NCBI GenBank assembly: GCA_003973385.1
Contig: QNYK01000063.1
Location: 1-64,000 of the forward strand
Direction: 5' to 3'
Length of the DNA stretch: 64,000 nucleotides
Source of the DNA: Bacillota bacterium
Lineage (GTDB): Bacteria; Planctomycetota; UBA8108; UBA1146
Notes under the pieces: model-generated
Told to the model about the DNA's origin: nothing
Database searches by the model: none
Seen by the model: only the letters and a program-made list of their open reading frames with translations
Made by a program: the position numbers and the translations under genes
In this document: in pieces, positions 8,361-18,343 of the stretch
How the letters are laid out: each line of letters starts with the position of its first letter
Position numbering within the stretch: position 1 is the stretch's first letter

Positions 8361-9713
8361 ATGACCGGAAAGACAGGGACGATGTCGCCCCAGGATGCCG
8401 TCTCCTGGTGGATTGCTGCGATCCCGGTCGGCATCGGGGCCACGGTGTCGATGTGGAGCGCCGGCTATATCTGTCGCCTCCCCTTCATCGAAGCGCCGCC
8501 GTGGCTGCTCTTTTTTCTGCTCGTCATGATCCTGATCCTGGCAGGGAGAGTCGCTGCTTCTCGAAGTTCCGACAGATTCCGGTGCGCGCTGATGTCGGGC
8601 GCGATTGCCGGCGTGATCGACCTGCTGGTACTGGGTGCGGTGCTGGTGCCAGAAGAGGCAACGGTTTCGGGTGTCGTGGTGTCAGCGTCGACATTCGTGC
8701 TCGGTTGCATGGCTCTCGCTGCTCTGGGTGCTGCCACCACCTCCGGGGGAAGTTCGACAGCCGAACGGGGTGTCGAGTCGATCACGCGCACCGCCTTCTG
8801 GGCGACCTTGATGCTGGTCGGGATCGGAGGACTCGTGACCAGCGAAGAGGCGGGGATGGCGGTTCCCGACTGGCCGGGCTCCTTCGGTAACAACATGTTT
8901 CTGTTGCCGCTCTCCAGGATGACCGGAGCCATCTATTACGAACACGCCCATCGGCTCTTCGGATCGCTGGTCGGGCTGGTCACGCTCTCGATGGCGATCT
9001 ACACCTGGCGATTCGCCAGGCGAAGATCCCTCTCGTGGCTCGGCCTGCTCGCCTCAGTTCAGGTGGTGGTACAGGGAATTCTTGGCGGCTATCGGGTAAC
9101 AGGGGCGAAATCGGTCGAGGTCGTGGCTGGCCAGGTGACAGAATCGGTCGAATCTGGATTGAGCCTGCTACTGAGGGTCGTCCATGGCATCCACGGCCAG
9201 ATCTTTCTCGCGGTTCTGGCCGTGATGGCGACAATTGCCGCCAGCAGCTGGCGCATCGAAGCGCCTCGGGTAGGTCATCGAAGCTGGGCCCGTGCCAGCC
9301 AGTGGTTGTTGGTGCTGTTGTGCTGTCAGTTACTATTGGGGGCGCTTTCTCGACACATCTCTCGGTCGTGGGTGGTTCCTCACCTGATCGGCGGATTTCT
9401 GGCTTTGATGGCGGTGATCGTGGTCGCTGCGATGATCGGTCATGACTCCAACTCGAGAACCCGGAGTCGATTAGCGGTAGCGCTGATTGTGGCGACGATG
9501 ACGCAACTGTCGCTCGGATTCATGACTCTCGCTGCGACTGGCAGCGAGGTCAGAAGTGCCTCCAGCGGTGTTTCGGAGACGCTGCTGGCGACCCTTCACC
9601 AGAGTTTCGGAGCGGTCATCTTGTCCCTCTCGGCAGCGTTGCTGTGCTGGTGCCGCAGGGTGCCATCTGTGGACCCTGATCGGGCTTTAAACGGTGCTCG
9701 AGCAGGAGAATAA
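8361..9713 (+). CDS. ctaA: Heme A synthase (COX15/CtaA family) with extra N-terminal membrane helices
   Basis: CtaA oxidises the C8 methyl group of heme O to make heme A for cytochrome oxidase. From about residue 147 the 450-residue protein shows the family core: LVGIGGLVTSEEAGMAVPDWPGSFG, the heme-binding YEHAHRLFGS with the conserved Glu, QGILGGYRVTG, and further conserved His in VVHGIHGQIF, VVPHLIGGF and TLHQSFGA, fitting the usual eight helices. The first 140 residues add about four more helices not part of the typical enzyme. It precedes the act/cox cluster that needs heme A; ctaB lies at the other end of that cluster. Confidence 0.9.
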   Translation: MTGKTGTMSPQDAVSWWIAAIPVGIGATVSMWSAGYICRLPFIEAPPWLLFFLLVMILILAGRVAASRSSDRFRCALMSGAIAGVIDLLVLGAVLVPEEATVSGVVVSASTFVLGCMALAALGAATTSGGSSTAERGVESITRTAFWATLMLVGIGGLVTSEEAGMAVPDWPGSFGNNMFLLPLSRMTGAIYYEHAHRLFGSLVGLVTLSMAIYTWRFARRRSLSWLGLLASVQVVVQGILGGYRVTGAKSVEVVAGQVTESVESGLSLLLRVVHGIHGQIFLAVLAVMATIAASSWRIEAPRVGHRSWARASQWLLVLLCCQLLLGALSRHISRSWVVPHLIGGFLALMAVIVVAAMIGHDSNSRTRSRLAVALIVATMTQLSLGFMTLAATGSEVRSASSGVSETLLATLHQSFGAVILSLSAALLCWCRRVPSVDPDRALNGARAGE

Positions 9714-9727
9714 TTGTTCCTCAATTA
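9711..9727. promoter_or_regulatory. AT-rich inverted repeat ahead of the act-cox cluster
   Basis: TAATTG-N5-CAATTA is a perfect 6-bp inverted repeat that begins on the ctaA stop codon and is followed by ATGAAAAAATACG. It is the most AT-rich spot in an otherwise GC-rich region and lies about 250 bases ahead of actA. An operator or promoter-associated site is a plausible reading; no clear -35/-10 pair could be fixed. Confidence 0.4.
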
Positions 9728-9740
9728 ATGAAAAAATACG

Positions 9741-9762
9741 TCGGGTTCGTTTGCGAATCCGG
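9741..9762 (+). other. Short hairpin between ctaA and actA
   Basis: Arms 9741-9749 and 9754-9762 pair over 9 bp (two of them G-T) around the loop TTTG. There is no T-run after it, so it is not a standard terminator. It may be part of the leader of the act operon. The rest of 9763-9979 shows no gene or clear signal apart from the actA RBS. Confidence 0.35.
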
Positions 9763-9979
9763 GGCCTGTCGCTAGCCTGAGGCCGTGGGTGGGACCTGCC
9801 AGCAGTCAGCGTTCCGTCTCAGCCTGGGGGGGGAAGAGGACGGAAGGACGCGACCAGCAGGTTCGGTATTTTCTGCACGCCACTGGTGGCTTTTCGAAAC
9901 ACTTCACCTCTCCCCATCCATGATCGTTGTGCTCGAGTTTGCTCAGCTACATTCGTGGGCCAGGAGGAACTTCGAACAG

Positions 9980-10675
9980 ATGAACCGCACCCCTATATTT
10001 CCGCCCTGGATGGATCAACTCATCAAGTTGCTGGGTGCTGGAGCTGCCGTCAGCGGACTCTATGTCGTGATGATGATCAACTTCGGCGCGTCGCCCAAAA
10101 CTCTCAATGCTGGTTACATGCCAGAGCAGCCGGTTCCCTACAGTCACGCCTTGCATGTTGGAGAACTGGGGCTTGATTGTCGGTACTGCCACACAACCGT
10201 GGAGAGCGCCGGGTTTGCTGCCGTGCCACCGACCGAAACATGCATGAACTGTCACGGCAAGATCGCTCCGACAAGTATGAAGTTGAAGCCAGTTCGCGAT
10301 TCCTTCTCCACCGGTATGCCGGTGCCATGGATCAAGGTTCACGATCTCCCTGATTTTGTCTACTTCAATCACAGTGCTCATGTGACCCGGGGAGTTTCCT
10401 GTGTCGAATGCCACGGCAGGATTGATCAGATGGAGGAGGTCCAGCAGGTGGCCGCATTGAGCATGGGATGGTGCCTTGAATGCCATCGCAATCCTGAGTC
10501 CCGGTTGAGGCCGGTCGATAAGGTGACGGATCTCGATTGGGGACTGGAACGCACTCCAGAAGTGAAGGCGACGGAAGGTCGGGAATTGATGAAGGACCTC
10601 GGGTTGTACGACGCGTCGGGACAGCCGACGGTTCGGATGACCCTCATGACGAACTGCTCAACATGTCATCGATAA
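9980..10675 (+). CDS. actA: Alternative complex III subunit ActA, pentaheme cytochrome c
   Basis: The 231-residue product has one N-terminal membrane helix (LLGAGAAVSGLYVVMMINF) and five CXXCH heme sites at residues 67-71, 88-92, 141-145, 165-169 and 226-230, the pattern of the ActA subunit of quinol:cytochrome c oxidoreductase (ACIII). It passes electrons from the ActB iron-sulfur domain or quinol site to the periplasmic acceptor. I chose the ATG at 9980 because AGGAGG lies 12 bases upstream; an in-frame ATG at 9920 would add 20 residues. It overlaps actB by 13 bases and opens a tightly packed operon. Confidence 0.93.
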   Translation: MNRTPIFPPWMDQLIKLLGAGAAVSGLYVVMMINFGASPKTLNAGYMPEQPVPYSHALHVGELGLDCRYCHTTVESAGFAAVPPTETCMNCHGKIAPTSMKLKPVRDSFSTGMPVPWIKVHDLPDFVYFNHSAHVTRGVSCVECHGRIDQMEEVQQVAALSMGWCLECHRNPESRLRPVDKVTDLDWGLERTPEVKATEGRELMKDLGLYDASGQPTVRMTLMTNCSTCHR

Positions 10676-13600
10676 AAGAACAGCACCAAACCCATCAAGG
10701 TAAGGCTCTCTGGCGTAGCCTCGATGAGTACGCGGACACCCCCGAATTTCGAGCTCTGGTCGAGAAGGAGTTTCCGAACCATGCTCCCGAACTGTTCAAC
10801 TCCACCTCGAGGCGTCATTTTCTCAAGGTGATGGGCGCTTCGATGGCGCTGGCGGGAGGGTTGGCAGGCTGTCACTGGCCGACGCAAAAAATTCTTCCCC
10901 ATACCAGCCGGCCCGCGGGGCAGGCTCCAGGTGTACCGGAAACCTATGCATCCTGCTGGGAGCAACAGGAGGTTGCCGAGGGAGTACTGGTCACCAGTTA
11001 CGATGGCAGACCGATCCGTGTCGATGGCAACGGTGATCATCCCGATCACCGTGGATCTTCCACCTCGCAGATGCAGGCCAGTGTTCTGGGGATGTATGAC
11101 CCGGGCAGGAGCACGGAGCCGACCCATTCGCAGTCGGATGGTCGTGTCGCTGGCGACTGGGACCAGGCGATCGAGTTGCTCAGAACTGCAGGCAGGTCAG
11201 GCAAGGTCTCCGTGCTGGCTGCTCCGAGTTCTTCGATGGCATACCAGGCGATGCGCAAGCGTTTGCTGCGAGAAGTGCCCGAGTCATCCTGGCACGAATG
11301 GGCGCCGGTCAATCGCGATTCGGAACGACTTGGAACCGCACAGGTATTTGGCAGACCGATGCGACCGGTGGCAGACCTCTCTGCCGCCCGGGTACTGGTT
11401 TGCCTCGACGCCGATCCCTTGATGAATCATCCGGCGAGTCTACGCCACAGCAGTGGCTGGGCTGCGCTGCGAACTTCCGCCGACGATGACGAACCGATCT
11501 TGAGCCGAGTCTGGGTGGTGGAGAGCACGCTGTCGGTGACGGGGGGTGCTGCGGATGTCAGGATCCCGACACGCACATCCGACATACCGAAAATCGCCGT
11601 CCAGTTGGCGGCTGCCACCGGAGTCTCGCTGCCTGCAGATGTGGCGAGCAGTGTCGGTTCGGTCGCTGCTGCCAGCGACGGACGCATCCAGCGGATGGCG
11701 GATGACCTGCTGAGCCATCAGGGTGCCTGTCTGGTGATGGCGGGAGATCGTCAACCACCCGCAGTCCACGCACTTGTCCATGCCATGAACATCGCTCTCG
11801 GTGCTGCCGGGAAGGTGCTCAAATATGCCGAGGTGACTCACGGAGAGCGACCCGCGCACATCGATGACCTGCAACTCCTCGCAGATCGCATTCGTGGTGG
11901 TCAGGTCGAGACTTTGCTGATGCTCGGGGTCAACCCCGTTTATGACGCCCCCTCGCTGGGACAGTCCTGGTCGGAGTTGATTGGCCAGGTTCCCCACTCG
12001 ATGCACCTTGGACTCTACGAGGATGAAACTGCGAAGGTGTGCCAGTGGCATCTCAATCAGACTCACTTCCTGGAGGAATGGGGAGATGGCCGCAGTTGGG
12101 ATGGCACGGTGACCCTGCGGCAACCTCTCATCGCTCCACTGTACTCGGGGCGAAGTACCATCGAAGTGGTCAGTGCAGTCGTCGATGACGAGATGAAATC
12201 GGGTCACGATATCGTCAGAGAATATCTGCATCCGATGGCTTCATCCGACTTCGAAGGTTCCTGGAAGCAGTGGTTACACGATGGCTTCATCGCCGAGACC
12301 TCGAATGCCGTCGATGTCGCTCCCGATATCCATGGTGGCTGGGGAGCGGCGCTGGAAGCCTCGATGCAGTCGGTGGGAGGCAAGGAAATCGTGTTCCTGC
12401 CCGATCATTCCCTTTTTGATGGCCGCTATGCCAACAATGGCTGGCTCCAGGAACTGCCCGATCCGGTGACCAAGGTCTCCTGGGACAATTGCGCCATGAT
12501 CTCACCACGTCTGGCGTCCGAACTGGGGGTCAAGAATGGCGACATGGTTGACCTCACCGTGGCGGGGGAGAGCCTCGAGATGGCTGCATTCGTGCTGCCG
12601 GGACAGAACCAGGACACCATCGGAGTTGCCCTTGGATACGGCCGCTTGATCTCTGATCGCGCCGCAGGACGCCTGTCACGCAAACCATCCCTCTACCAGA
12701 TCGCCGATGGGGTTGGCTTCGATACCTATCGGCTTCGCAACGCGGCTGCATTGAGGGTAGGTTTTGCCTCGGTGAGCGTGGCTCGCTCGGGGGGAACCTA
12801 CGAACTGGCCACGACCCAGGATCACAATCCGATACGTCCCGACGAATTCATGGGAGACCTGGAGTTCAACGAGGAGCAACGTCGAGCGGGCGAATATGTG
12901 CGTGTTGTGGATTGCGATTCCACTCCAGATGCCGGCGAAGTCGCAAAGCAAGTCACTGCCGCGGGACCTCACCACCCTGATCTGGTGAGTCCATGGAAGG
13001 AACACGAGTACACCAGTCACCGCTGGGCGATGTCGATCGACCTGAATCTCTGCACCGGGTGTAGTGCCTGCGTGGTTGCGTGTCAGGCGGAGAACAACAT
13101 CGCGGTGGTGGGCAAGGATGAGGTCGCCTACGGTCGCGAGATGCACTGGATTCGCATCGATCGCTACTTCATGGGTGAGGATGTCGATAATCCGGAGGTG
13201 GTACACCAGCCTCTCACCTGCAACCAGTGTGAGAATGCGCCCTGTGAACAGGTCTGCCCGGTGGCGGCGACCGTTCACAATGAAGAGGGCCTCAATGACA
13301 TGGTCTACAATCGTTGCATCGGCACCCGGTATTGCAGCAACAACTGCCCGTACAAGGTGCGCCGATTCAACTACTTCAACAACACCAAGAATCCCAGTGC
13401 GACGGAGCAGATGGGGTACAACCCTGAAGTCACCATCAGAGCACGGGGGGTGATGGAGAAGTGCACCTATTGTGTTCAACGGATCAATAGTTCCAAGATC
13501 AAGGCCCACAATGAGGATCGAGAGATGGTCGATGGGGATGTGCTGCCAGCGTGTGCGCAATCCTGTCCGACACATGCGATCACCTTTGGCGATCTCGCTG

Positions 13601-13731
13601 ACCCGGATAGTCAGGTTTCTCGTACTCAGAAGTCGCATCGCGCTTACAAGATGCTCGCCGAGTTGAATGTCAAACCGCGAACCAGTTTCCTTGCCAAACT
13701 GCGCAACAACTCGATTCTGGATGAGGGGTAA
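10663..13731 (+). CDS. actB: Alternative complex III subunit ActB, molybdopterin-like/iron-sulfur fusion
   Basis: ActB (1022 residues) joins a molybdopterin-oxidoreductase-like domain (about 60-780) to a ferredoxin-type domain (about 790-1010), the standard ACIII layout. In this family the first domain holds no molybdenum. The N-terminus has a Tat-type signal [22 protein letters not shown], whose end also reads as a lipobox. Four cysteine clusters are visible: [39 protein letters not shown] and CTYC...CAQSCP, enough for four Fe-S clusters. The ATG overlaps the end of actA; the frame runs further back but only as a shadow of actA. Confidence 0.94.
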   Translation: MSSIKEQHQTHQGKALWRSLDEYADTPEFRALVEKEFPNHAPELFNSTSRRHFLKVMGASMALAGGLAGCHWPTQKILPHTSRPAGQAPGVPETYASCWEQQEVAEGVLVTSYDGRPIRVDGNGDHPDHRGSSTSQMQASVLGMYDPGRSTEPTHSQSDGRVAGDWDQAIELLRTAGRSGKVSVLAAPSSSMAYQAMRKRLLREVPESSWHEWAPVNRDSERLGTAQVFGRPMRPVADLSAARVLVCLDADPLMNHPASLRHSSGWAALRTSADDDEPILSRVWVVESTLSVTGGAADVRIPTRTSDIPKIAVQLAAATGVSLPADVASSVGSVAAASDGRIQRMADDLLSHQGACLVMAGDRQPPAVHALVHAMNIALGAAGKVLKYAEVTHGERPAHIDDLQLLADRIRGGQVETLLMLGVNPVYDAPSLGQSWSELIGQVPHSMHLGLYEDETAKVCQWHLNQTHFLEEWGDGRSWDGTVTLRQPLIAPLYSGRSTIEVVSAVVDDEMKSGHDIVREYLHPMASSDFEGSWKQWLHDGFIAETSNAVDVAPDIHGGWGAALEASMQSVGGKEIVFLPDHSLFDGRYANNGWLQELPDPVTKVSWDNCAMISPRLASELGVKNGDMVDLTVAGESLEMAAFVLPGQNQDTIGVALGYGRLISDRAAGRLSRKPSLYQIADGVGFDTYRLRNAAALRVGFASVSVARSGGTYELATTQDHNPIRPDEFMGDLEFNEEQRRAGEYVRVVDCDSTPDAGEVAKQVTAAGPHHPDLVSPWKEHEYTSHRWAMSIDLNLCTGCSACVVACQAENNIAVVGKDEVAYGREMHWIRIDRYFMGEDVDNPEVVHQPLTCNQCENAPCEQVCPVAATVHNEEGLNDMVYNRCIGTRYCSNNCPYKVRRFNYFNNTKNPSATEQMGYNPEVTIRARGVMEKCTYCVQRINSSKIKAHNEDREMVDGDVLPACAQSCPTHAITFGDLADPDSQVSRTQKSHRAYKMLAELNVKPRTSFLAKLRNNSILDEG

Positions 13732-13736
13732 CTGAC

Positions 13737-15230
13737 ATGAAGCGACTCCTCGAAACGCTGAGTCCGATCGTCAGACCCGAATTGACCGGCGGCGCCGAGA
13801 GCCCAGAAATCGATAACACGGCGTACTCTCCAGATAGCCGTACCCCGCTCATCACCGGAGACAATGACAACACGACCATCACCGACAAGGTGTGCGGGAT
13901 CGTCGAGAACAAGCCCACGATAGGCTGGTGGGGCTTCTTTCTGCTGGCATTCTCGGTGCTGGGATTACTCGGAGTGTTCATTCCATTCCTGATCTTCTGG
14001 GGAGTGGGGACCTGGGGTGTCAACAATCCCGTTGGCTGGGGATATGCCATCGTGAACTTCGTGTTCTGGGTAGGAATCGGCCACGCGGGGACGCTGATCT
14101 CTGCGATCCTGTTCCTCTTCAGGCAGAAGTGGCGCACATCCATCAACCGAGCTGCAGAGGCGATGACCATCTTTGCCGTGATCTGCGCAGGGATGTTCCC
14201 GGGGATTCATGTAGGGCGCGCCTGGTTCGCATACTGGATGTTTCCATTGCCGAACCAGATGGAATTGTGGCCCAACTTCCGCAGTCCATTGGTGTGGGAT
14301 GTATTTGCCGTTGGAACCTACTTCACCGTCTCGTTGTTGTTCTGGTACATGGGAATGATCCCGGACCTCGCAACGCTCCGGGATCGGGCCAAGCATGCCG
14401 TGCGCAAGGTGGCCTATGGCGCTCTTTCGCTCGGTTGGACCGGTTCCAATCGCCAGTGGCATGTCTACGAGCGTTCCTATCTGCTGCTGGCAGCTCTGGC
14501 CACTCCGCTGGTGCTGTCGGTGCACTCCGTGGTGTCCTTCGACTTCGCGGTCTCGCAGATTCCCGGGTGGCACACGACGATCTTCCCGCCCTATTTTGTT
14601 GCCGGAGCCATCTTCAGTGGATTCGCGATGGTGATGACCTTGCTCGTGCCTGCACGACAGTTCTTCGGGCTCAAGGATGTGATCACTCTCAAGCACCTCG
14701 AAAACATGAACAAGATCATCATGCTCACCGGCATGCTGGTCGGATACGCATACTCTCAGGAGTTCTTCATGGCCTGGTATGGAGGTGTGAAGGTGGAGAA
14801 ATTCGCCTTCATCAACAGAGCCTTCGGCCAGTACGCCTGGGCCTACTGGATCATGGTTTCCTGCAATGTGCTGTCGCCACAGATCTTCTGGTTCAAGAAA
14901 ATGAGGACCAATATCTGGGTGATGTTCGTCGTCAGCATCTTCGTGAATATCGGCATGTGGTTCGAACGCTTCGTCATCACGGTGACAAGTCTTGCAAATG
15001 AATTCACGACCAGCGCGTGGGACTATTACAGTCCAAAACTCGCGGATGTGATGATCTTGCTCGGTGCATTCGGACTCTTCTTCACCTTGTTCGCATTGTT
15101 CTGCAGATTCCTTCCCTTCATCGCCATGAGCGAGGTGAGGGGGGTGCTCGCAGAACAGGCACAAGCGAAGGCGCGTGCCCAGCAGCAGTCTTCCCCTGAA
15201 TCGGCGGCGAAACCCGCCGCAGAATCGTAG
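13737..15230 (+). CDS. actC: Alternative complex III subunit ActC, NrfD/PsrC-like integral membrane protein
   Basis: The 497-residue product has an acidic, polar N-terminal 60 residues and then about ten membrane helices of the NrfD/PsrC fold (for example [28 protein letters not shown] and [33 protein letters not shown]). The motif [17 protein letters not shown] is typical of ActC. The family forms the quinol-oxidising membrane core with ActF. It starts five bases after actB and ends in a basic, Ala-rich tail. Confidence 0.93.
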   Translation: MKRLLETLSPIVRPELTGGAESPEIDNTAYSPDSRTPLITGDNDNTTITDKVCGIVENKPTIGWWGFFLLAFSVLGLLGVFIPFLIFWGVGTWGVNNPVGWGYAIVNFVFWVGIGHAGTLISAILFLFRQKWRTSINRAAEAMTIFAVICAGMFPGIHVGRAWFAYWMFPLPNQMELWPNFRSPLVWDVFAVGTYFTVSLLFWYMGMIPDLATLRDRAKHAVRKVAYGALSLGWTGSNRQWHVYERSYLLLAALATPLVLSVHSVVSFDFAVSQIPGWHTTIFPPYFVAGAIFSGFAMVMTLLVPARQFFGLKDVITLKHLENMNKIIMLTGMLVGYAYSQEFFMAWYGGVKVEKFAFINRAFGQYAWAYWIMVSCNVLSPQIFWFKKMRTNIWVMFVVSIFVNIGMWFERFVITVTSLANEFTTSAWDYYSPKLADVMILLGAFGLFFTLFALFCRFLPFIAMSEVRGVLAEQAQAKARAQQQSSPESAAKPAAES

Positions 15231-15242
15231 GGGGGAGCAGAG

Positions 15243-15833
15243 ATGGAATCACAGATGAACAGTTCGAACGGCGTCGAGACGATCACGGCAGAGACGGCCA
15301 TCGATCCGAAGCCAGTGTTGATGCTGGCAGAGTTCGCCACTGCCGATGGACTGATGGAAGCGGCCGCAGGTGTACGGGACAAGGGCTTCAAGTTGTGGGA
15401 TTGCCATACTCCCTATCCGGTTCACGGCCTCGACGCAGCGATGGGGGTCAAGCCAACGCTGCTGCCCTGGATCGTCCTCTGCGGGGGCTTCTTCGGCTTC
15501 TCCGGTGGCTTGCTGATGCAGGGCTGGATGAACGCCATCGATTATCCGTTTCTGATCAGCGGAAAACCATTTTTCAGCATCCCTGCGAGTATCCCGGTCG
15601 CATTCGAGATGACCATCCTGTTCAGTGCATTCGCCTCATTTGGTGGCATGTTGCTTCTCAACGGTTTACCTCGTCTCTACCGACCTCATTTCCGCAGCGA
15701 TCGCTTCCGTCGTGCAACTGCAGATCGATTCTTCATCAGCATCGATGGCCGTGATCGTCAGTTCGATGTCGACTCCAACTCAAGGCTTCTGCAAGAACTC
15801 GGCGCCAGCGCCGTGGAAGTGATCGAGGAGTAG
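15243..15833 (+). CDS. actD: Alternative complex III subunit ActD (DUF3341)
   Basis: This 196-residue protein has a cytoplasmic ferredoxin-like N-terminal half and two membrane helices (LPWIVLCGGFFGFSGGLLMQGW and IPVAFEMTILFSAFASFGGMLLLNGLP), as in the DUF3341/ActD family. The hallmark FKLWDCHTPYPVHGLDAAMG is present near residue 50. ActD is a structural membrane subunit of ACIII without a cofactor. GGGGGGAG precedes the ATG at 15243; an in-frame ATG at 15255 is possible. actE begins four bases after the stop. Confidence 0.93.
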   Translation: MESQMNSSNGVETITAETAIDPKPVLMLAEFATADGLMEAAAGVRDKGFKLWDCHTPYPVHGLDAAMGVKPTLLPWIVLCGGFFGFSGGLLMQGWMNAIDYPFLISGKPFFSIPASIPVAFEMTILFSAFASFGGMLLLNGLPRLYRPHFRSDRFRRATADRFFISIDGRDRQFDVDSNSRLLQELGASAVEVIEE

Positions 15834-15837
15834 CGCC

Positions 15838-16590
15838 ATGGCATTACCCACTCGAGAAACCAGTGTCCCTGGGTGGATCATAGCAATGATCATCCTTGTG
15901 AATCTGGCACTGCTGGTTCCTCCGATGCTGGTGGCGAAGACTCGTTACGCGACTTCTCGGCAGACCAGGCTCCATGTCTTCTACGACATGGACCAGCAGC
16001 AAAAATTCAAGGCGCAGAGTGCCAATCCACTCTTCGCTGACGGCAGATCGATGCGGTTACCTGTTCCAGGAACCGTGGCACGCGGGGAACTCTCTCTGGA
16101 TGAACATTTCACGTGGGGCACCATCGATGGCGAGTGGGCGACGGAGTTTCCTGACGATGTGCAGGTCAACTCGGAGTTGCTGGCCAGGGGTGAGGCTCGA
16201 TTCAACATCTACTGTATTCCCTGTCATGGGATGTCAGGCCATGGAGATGGAATGGTGAGCCGCCGCGCAGAAGTTTCCGAGTACGGAGCCTGGCTCGTTT
16301 CTGACCTGTCATCTGAAAAAGGACTGGCCCACCCGATCGGAGAGATCTTCAACATCACCGGGTACGGGATCAACACGATGCCAGGATACCGGTCACAGAT
16401 CTCTCCGCAGGATCGCTGGGCCATCGTTGCCCACGTCAAGGCACTGCAGCTGAGTCAATCGATCGACATCGCCGAGATCCCGCAAGCAGACAGAGAACGA
16501 CTGCTTCGCGAGAAGGCGCTCTTCGGGGATGGTGATGGCGGCACCGAGCCGAACAAAGAAACCGGGAGTGATTCCCGGCAGGGGAGGTAG
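15838..16590 (+). CDS. actE: Alternative complex III subunit ActE, monoheme cytochrome c
   Basis: The 250-residue product has one N-terminal membrane helix (WIIAMIILVNLALLVPPMLVA), a linker and a single cytochrome c domain with CIPCH at residues 126-130 and a likely Met ligand in GINTMPGY. This is the ActE monoheme subunit, the exit point for electrons from ACIII. The helix is not followed by a lipobox, so this version seems to be anchored by a helix rather than by lipid. The C-terminus is polar and Gly-rich. It is packed between actD and actF. Confidence 0.9.
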   Translation: MALPTRETSVPGWIIAMIILVNLALLVPPMLVAKTRYATSRQTRLHVFYDMDQQQKFKAQSANPLFADGRSMRLPVPGTVARGELSLDEHFTWGTIDGEWATEFPDDVQVNSELLARGEARFNIYCIPCHGMSGHGDGMVSRRAEVSEYGAWLVSDLSSEKGLAHPIGEIFNITGYGINTMPGYRSQISPQDRWAIVAHVKALQLSQSIDIAEIPQADRERLLREKALFGDGDGGTEPNKETGSDSRQGR

Positions 16591-16595
16591 GCGCG

Positions 16596-17969
16596 ATGGG
16601 ACACGGTTCAACCGTCGATCTCAGCACCGAGAACCGCACTCTCGGTAGTCTCTCCGGCAAACTGATTGCGCTCGGAGCTGTGATGGCGGTGATCGGCATC
16701 GTTGGCACGGTTGTGCTCGGATCCCTGGAAGGGGCTTTCGAGTCGGGTGACTCCGGACAGGGCCACCAGTCCCAGCAGCAGGCAGCCACCGATGGCCATC
16801 GAGTGCCCGCTGCAGACGATGAGCATGGAGCCACGGATGGGGAGTCCGATGCTGCCGCAGTTCATCACGGCCCGACCCATGGTTTCAATACAGAGTGGAG
16901 CATCTGGCACCCGTACCTGGTGAGCGCTTGTTTCTTTCTCACCATGACACTCGGGGCGCTCTTCTTCGTGCTGGTCCACCACATCACCAACGCTGGATGG
17001 AGTGCAGTGGTGAGAAGGTTGGCAGAGGGAGTCTCGAGAAATATCGTGTTGATGGCGCTGATCTTCTGCCCGCTCGTGATGCCAGGGCCGATGGGAGCTC
17101 TCTACAAATGGATTCATCCAGATCCCGGCGACGAGATCATCTCGGTGAAGTCATCGTATCTGGATTACAACTGGTTCCTGATCCGCATGGGCGTGTACTT
17201 CTTCATCTGGATAGTGTTTGCCTGGAGTTACCACCGTTCATCGGTGGCCCAGGACCGAGACGGTGATGTGCAGCGCAGCAGTAGACTGAGCAGGATCAGT
17301 CCCCTGGGAGTGGCTCTCTTTGCGCTGAGTATCACCTTCGCCGGATACGATCTGCTGATGAGCCTCGATGCGCACTGGTTCAGTACCATCTTCGGGGTCT
17401 ACATCTTCGCTGGCTGCGTACTCTCTTTTCATGCGCTACTGGCTCTGATCGTGGTCTGGTTGCAGGCCAACGGCCGGCTGACCAGGGCCATCTCCGATGA
17501 CCACATGCAAGATATCGGCAAGATGATGTTCGCCTTCACCATCTTCTGGGCCTACATCGCGTTCAGTCAGTACATGCTCTACTGGTACGCGAATATTCCT
17601 GAAGAGACGATCTGGTTCGTCCGGCGTCAGAGTGTCTGGATGTGGGGATTCTGGGGCTGGATGATGGTGGTGGGGCATTTCTTCGTGCCGTTCTTGTTCC
17701 TGGTGTCGAGGCACATCAAACGCAAGCGAGCAACGATCGCTTTCGGAGCGATGTGGGTACTCGCGATGCACTGGGCAGATATGTACTACCTCGTGATGCC
17801 ACAGATCTCCAACGGCACTGAATTCCCGTTCAAGATGGTGGATATCATGATTCCGATCGGAATGGGTGGACTCTTCATCATCGGGCTGGCTCTGTCGCTT
17901 CGGGGGCATTCGCTGATTGCCGAGAAGGATCCGAGAATGGCGGAGTCGCTGGCGTTCGAGAACGCATGA
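16596..17969 (+). CDS. actF: Alternative complex III subunit ActF, second NrfD-like membrane subunit
   Basis: The 457-residue product has about ten membrane helices and resembles ActC, as expected for ActF, the second polysulfide-reductase-like core subunit of ACIII. A His/Asp-rich loop (about residues 50-90, GHQSQQQAATDGHRVPAADDEHG) follows the first helix. The conserved segments ISITFAGYDLLMSLDAHWFSTIFGVYIFAG and FWAYIAFSQYMLYWYANIPEET are visible. In the family ActC and ActF form a pseudo-twofold pair that may support proton translocation. It starts five bases after actE. Confidence 0.93.
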   Translation: MGHGSTVDLSTENRTLGSLSGKLIALGAVMAVIGIVGTVVLGSLEGAFESGDSGQGHQSQQQAATDGHRVPAADDEHGATDGESDAAAVHHGPTHGFNTEWSIWHPYLVSACFFLTMTLGALFFVLVHHITNAGWSAVVRRLAEGVSRNIVLMALIFCPLVMPGPMGALYKWIHPDPGDEIISVKSSYLDYNWFLIRMGVYFFIWIVFAWSYHRSSVAQDRDGDVQRSSRLSRISPLGVALFALSITFAGYDLLMSLDAHWFSTIFGVYIFAGCVLSFHALLALIVVWLQANGRLTRAISDDHMQDIGKMMFAFTIFWAYIAFSQYMLYWYANIPEETIWFVRRQSVWMWGFWGWMMVVGHFFVPFLFLVSRHIKRKRATIAFGAMWVLAMHWADMYYLVMPQISNGTEFPFKMVDIMIPIGMGGLFIIGLALSLRGHSLIAEKDPRMAESLAFENA

Positions 17970-17997
17970 TTTTGGGTCGAATGGAAAGGAGTCAGAG

Positions 17998-18327
17998 ATG
18001 AGTCAGACAGTGACAGACAGGTCCAAGGATCTTCTCGGCTCCGGAGATGACCCGAGTGCGATTCCTACCTGGTACGGGGGGGCCATTTTTGCGGTGGTTC
18101 TGCTCTTCTCCGTCTACTTGCTGGTTTACCTCTCCGACATGGAAAAACTCAAAAAGTTTGACGAATCGATCGAGAAGGAGAGTCGCTGGCTCCATCAGGT
18201 GAAGAACAAGCAGGTGCAGCAACTTGAGACCTATACCTGGACAGATATCGACAACAACAGGGTTTCCATTCCCCTCGAGCAGGGCCGTGAAAAGGTGCTG
18301 AAGAGGTACGGAAATTCGGAGCAATAA
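17998..18327 (+). CDS. Small single-helix membrane protein inside the act-cox operon
   Basis: I do not recognise this 109-residue protein. It has a polar N-terminus, one membrane helix (WYGGAIFAVVLLFSVYLLVYLSD) and then a charged, probably helical tail of about 70 residues (KFDESIEKESRWLHQVKNKQ). The ATG at 17998 has AAAGGA eight bases upstream; the open frame runs back into actF as a shadow. Its position between ACIII and the oxidase genes suggests an accessory or linking subunit of one of the complexes, which is inference only. Confidence 0.75.
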   Translation: MSQTVTDRSKDLLGSGDDPSAIPTWYGGAIFAVVLLFSVYLLVYLSDMEKLKKFDESIEKESRWLHQVKNKQVQQLETYTWTDIDNNRVSIPLEQGREKVLKRYGNSEQ

Positions 18328-18343
18328 GAAGGAGTTCGTGGAG

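Noticed and set aside
9743-9760. GGGTTCG...CGAATCC as a tRNA T-arm
   Set aside because: No acceptor stem, anticodon arm or CCA context around it.
10537-10662. Extended N-terminus of ActB
   Set aside because: The extra residues are read inside actA, and the Tat signal places the start at 10663.
12676-13638. Long open frame on the minus strand inside actB
   Set aside because: It mirrors codon bias of actB, whose Fe-S motifs prove the plus strand is coding.
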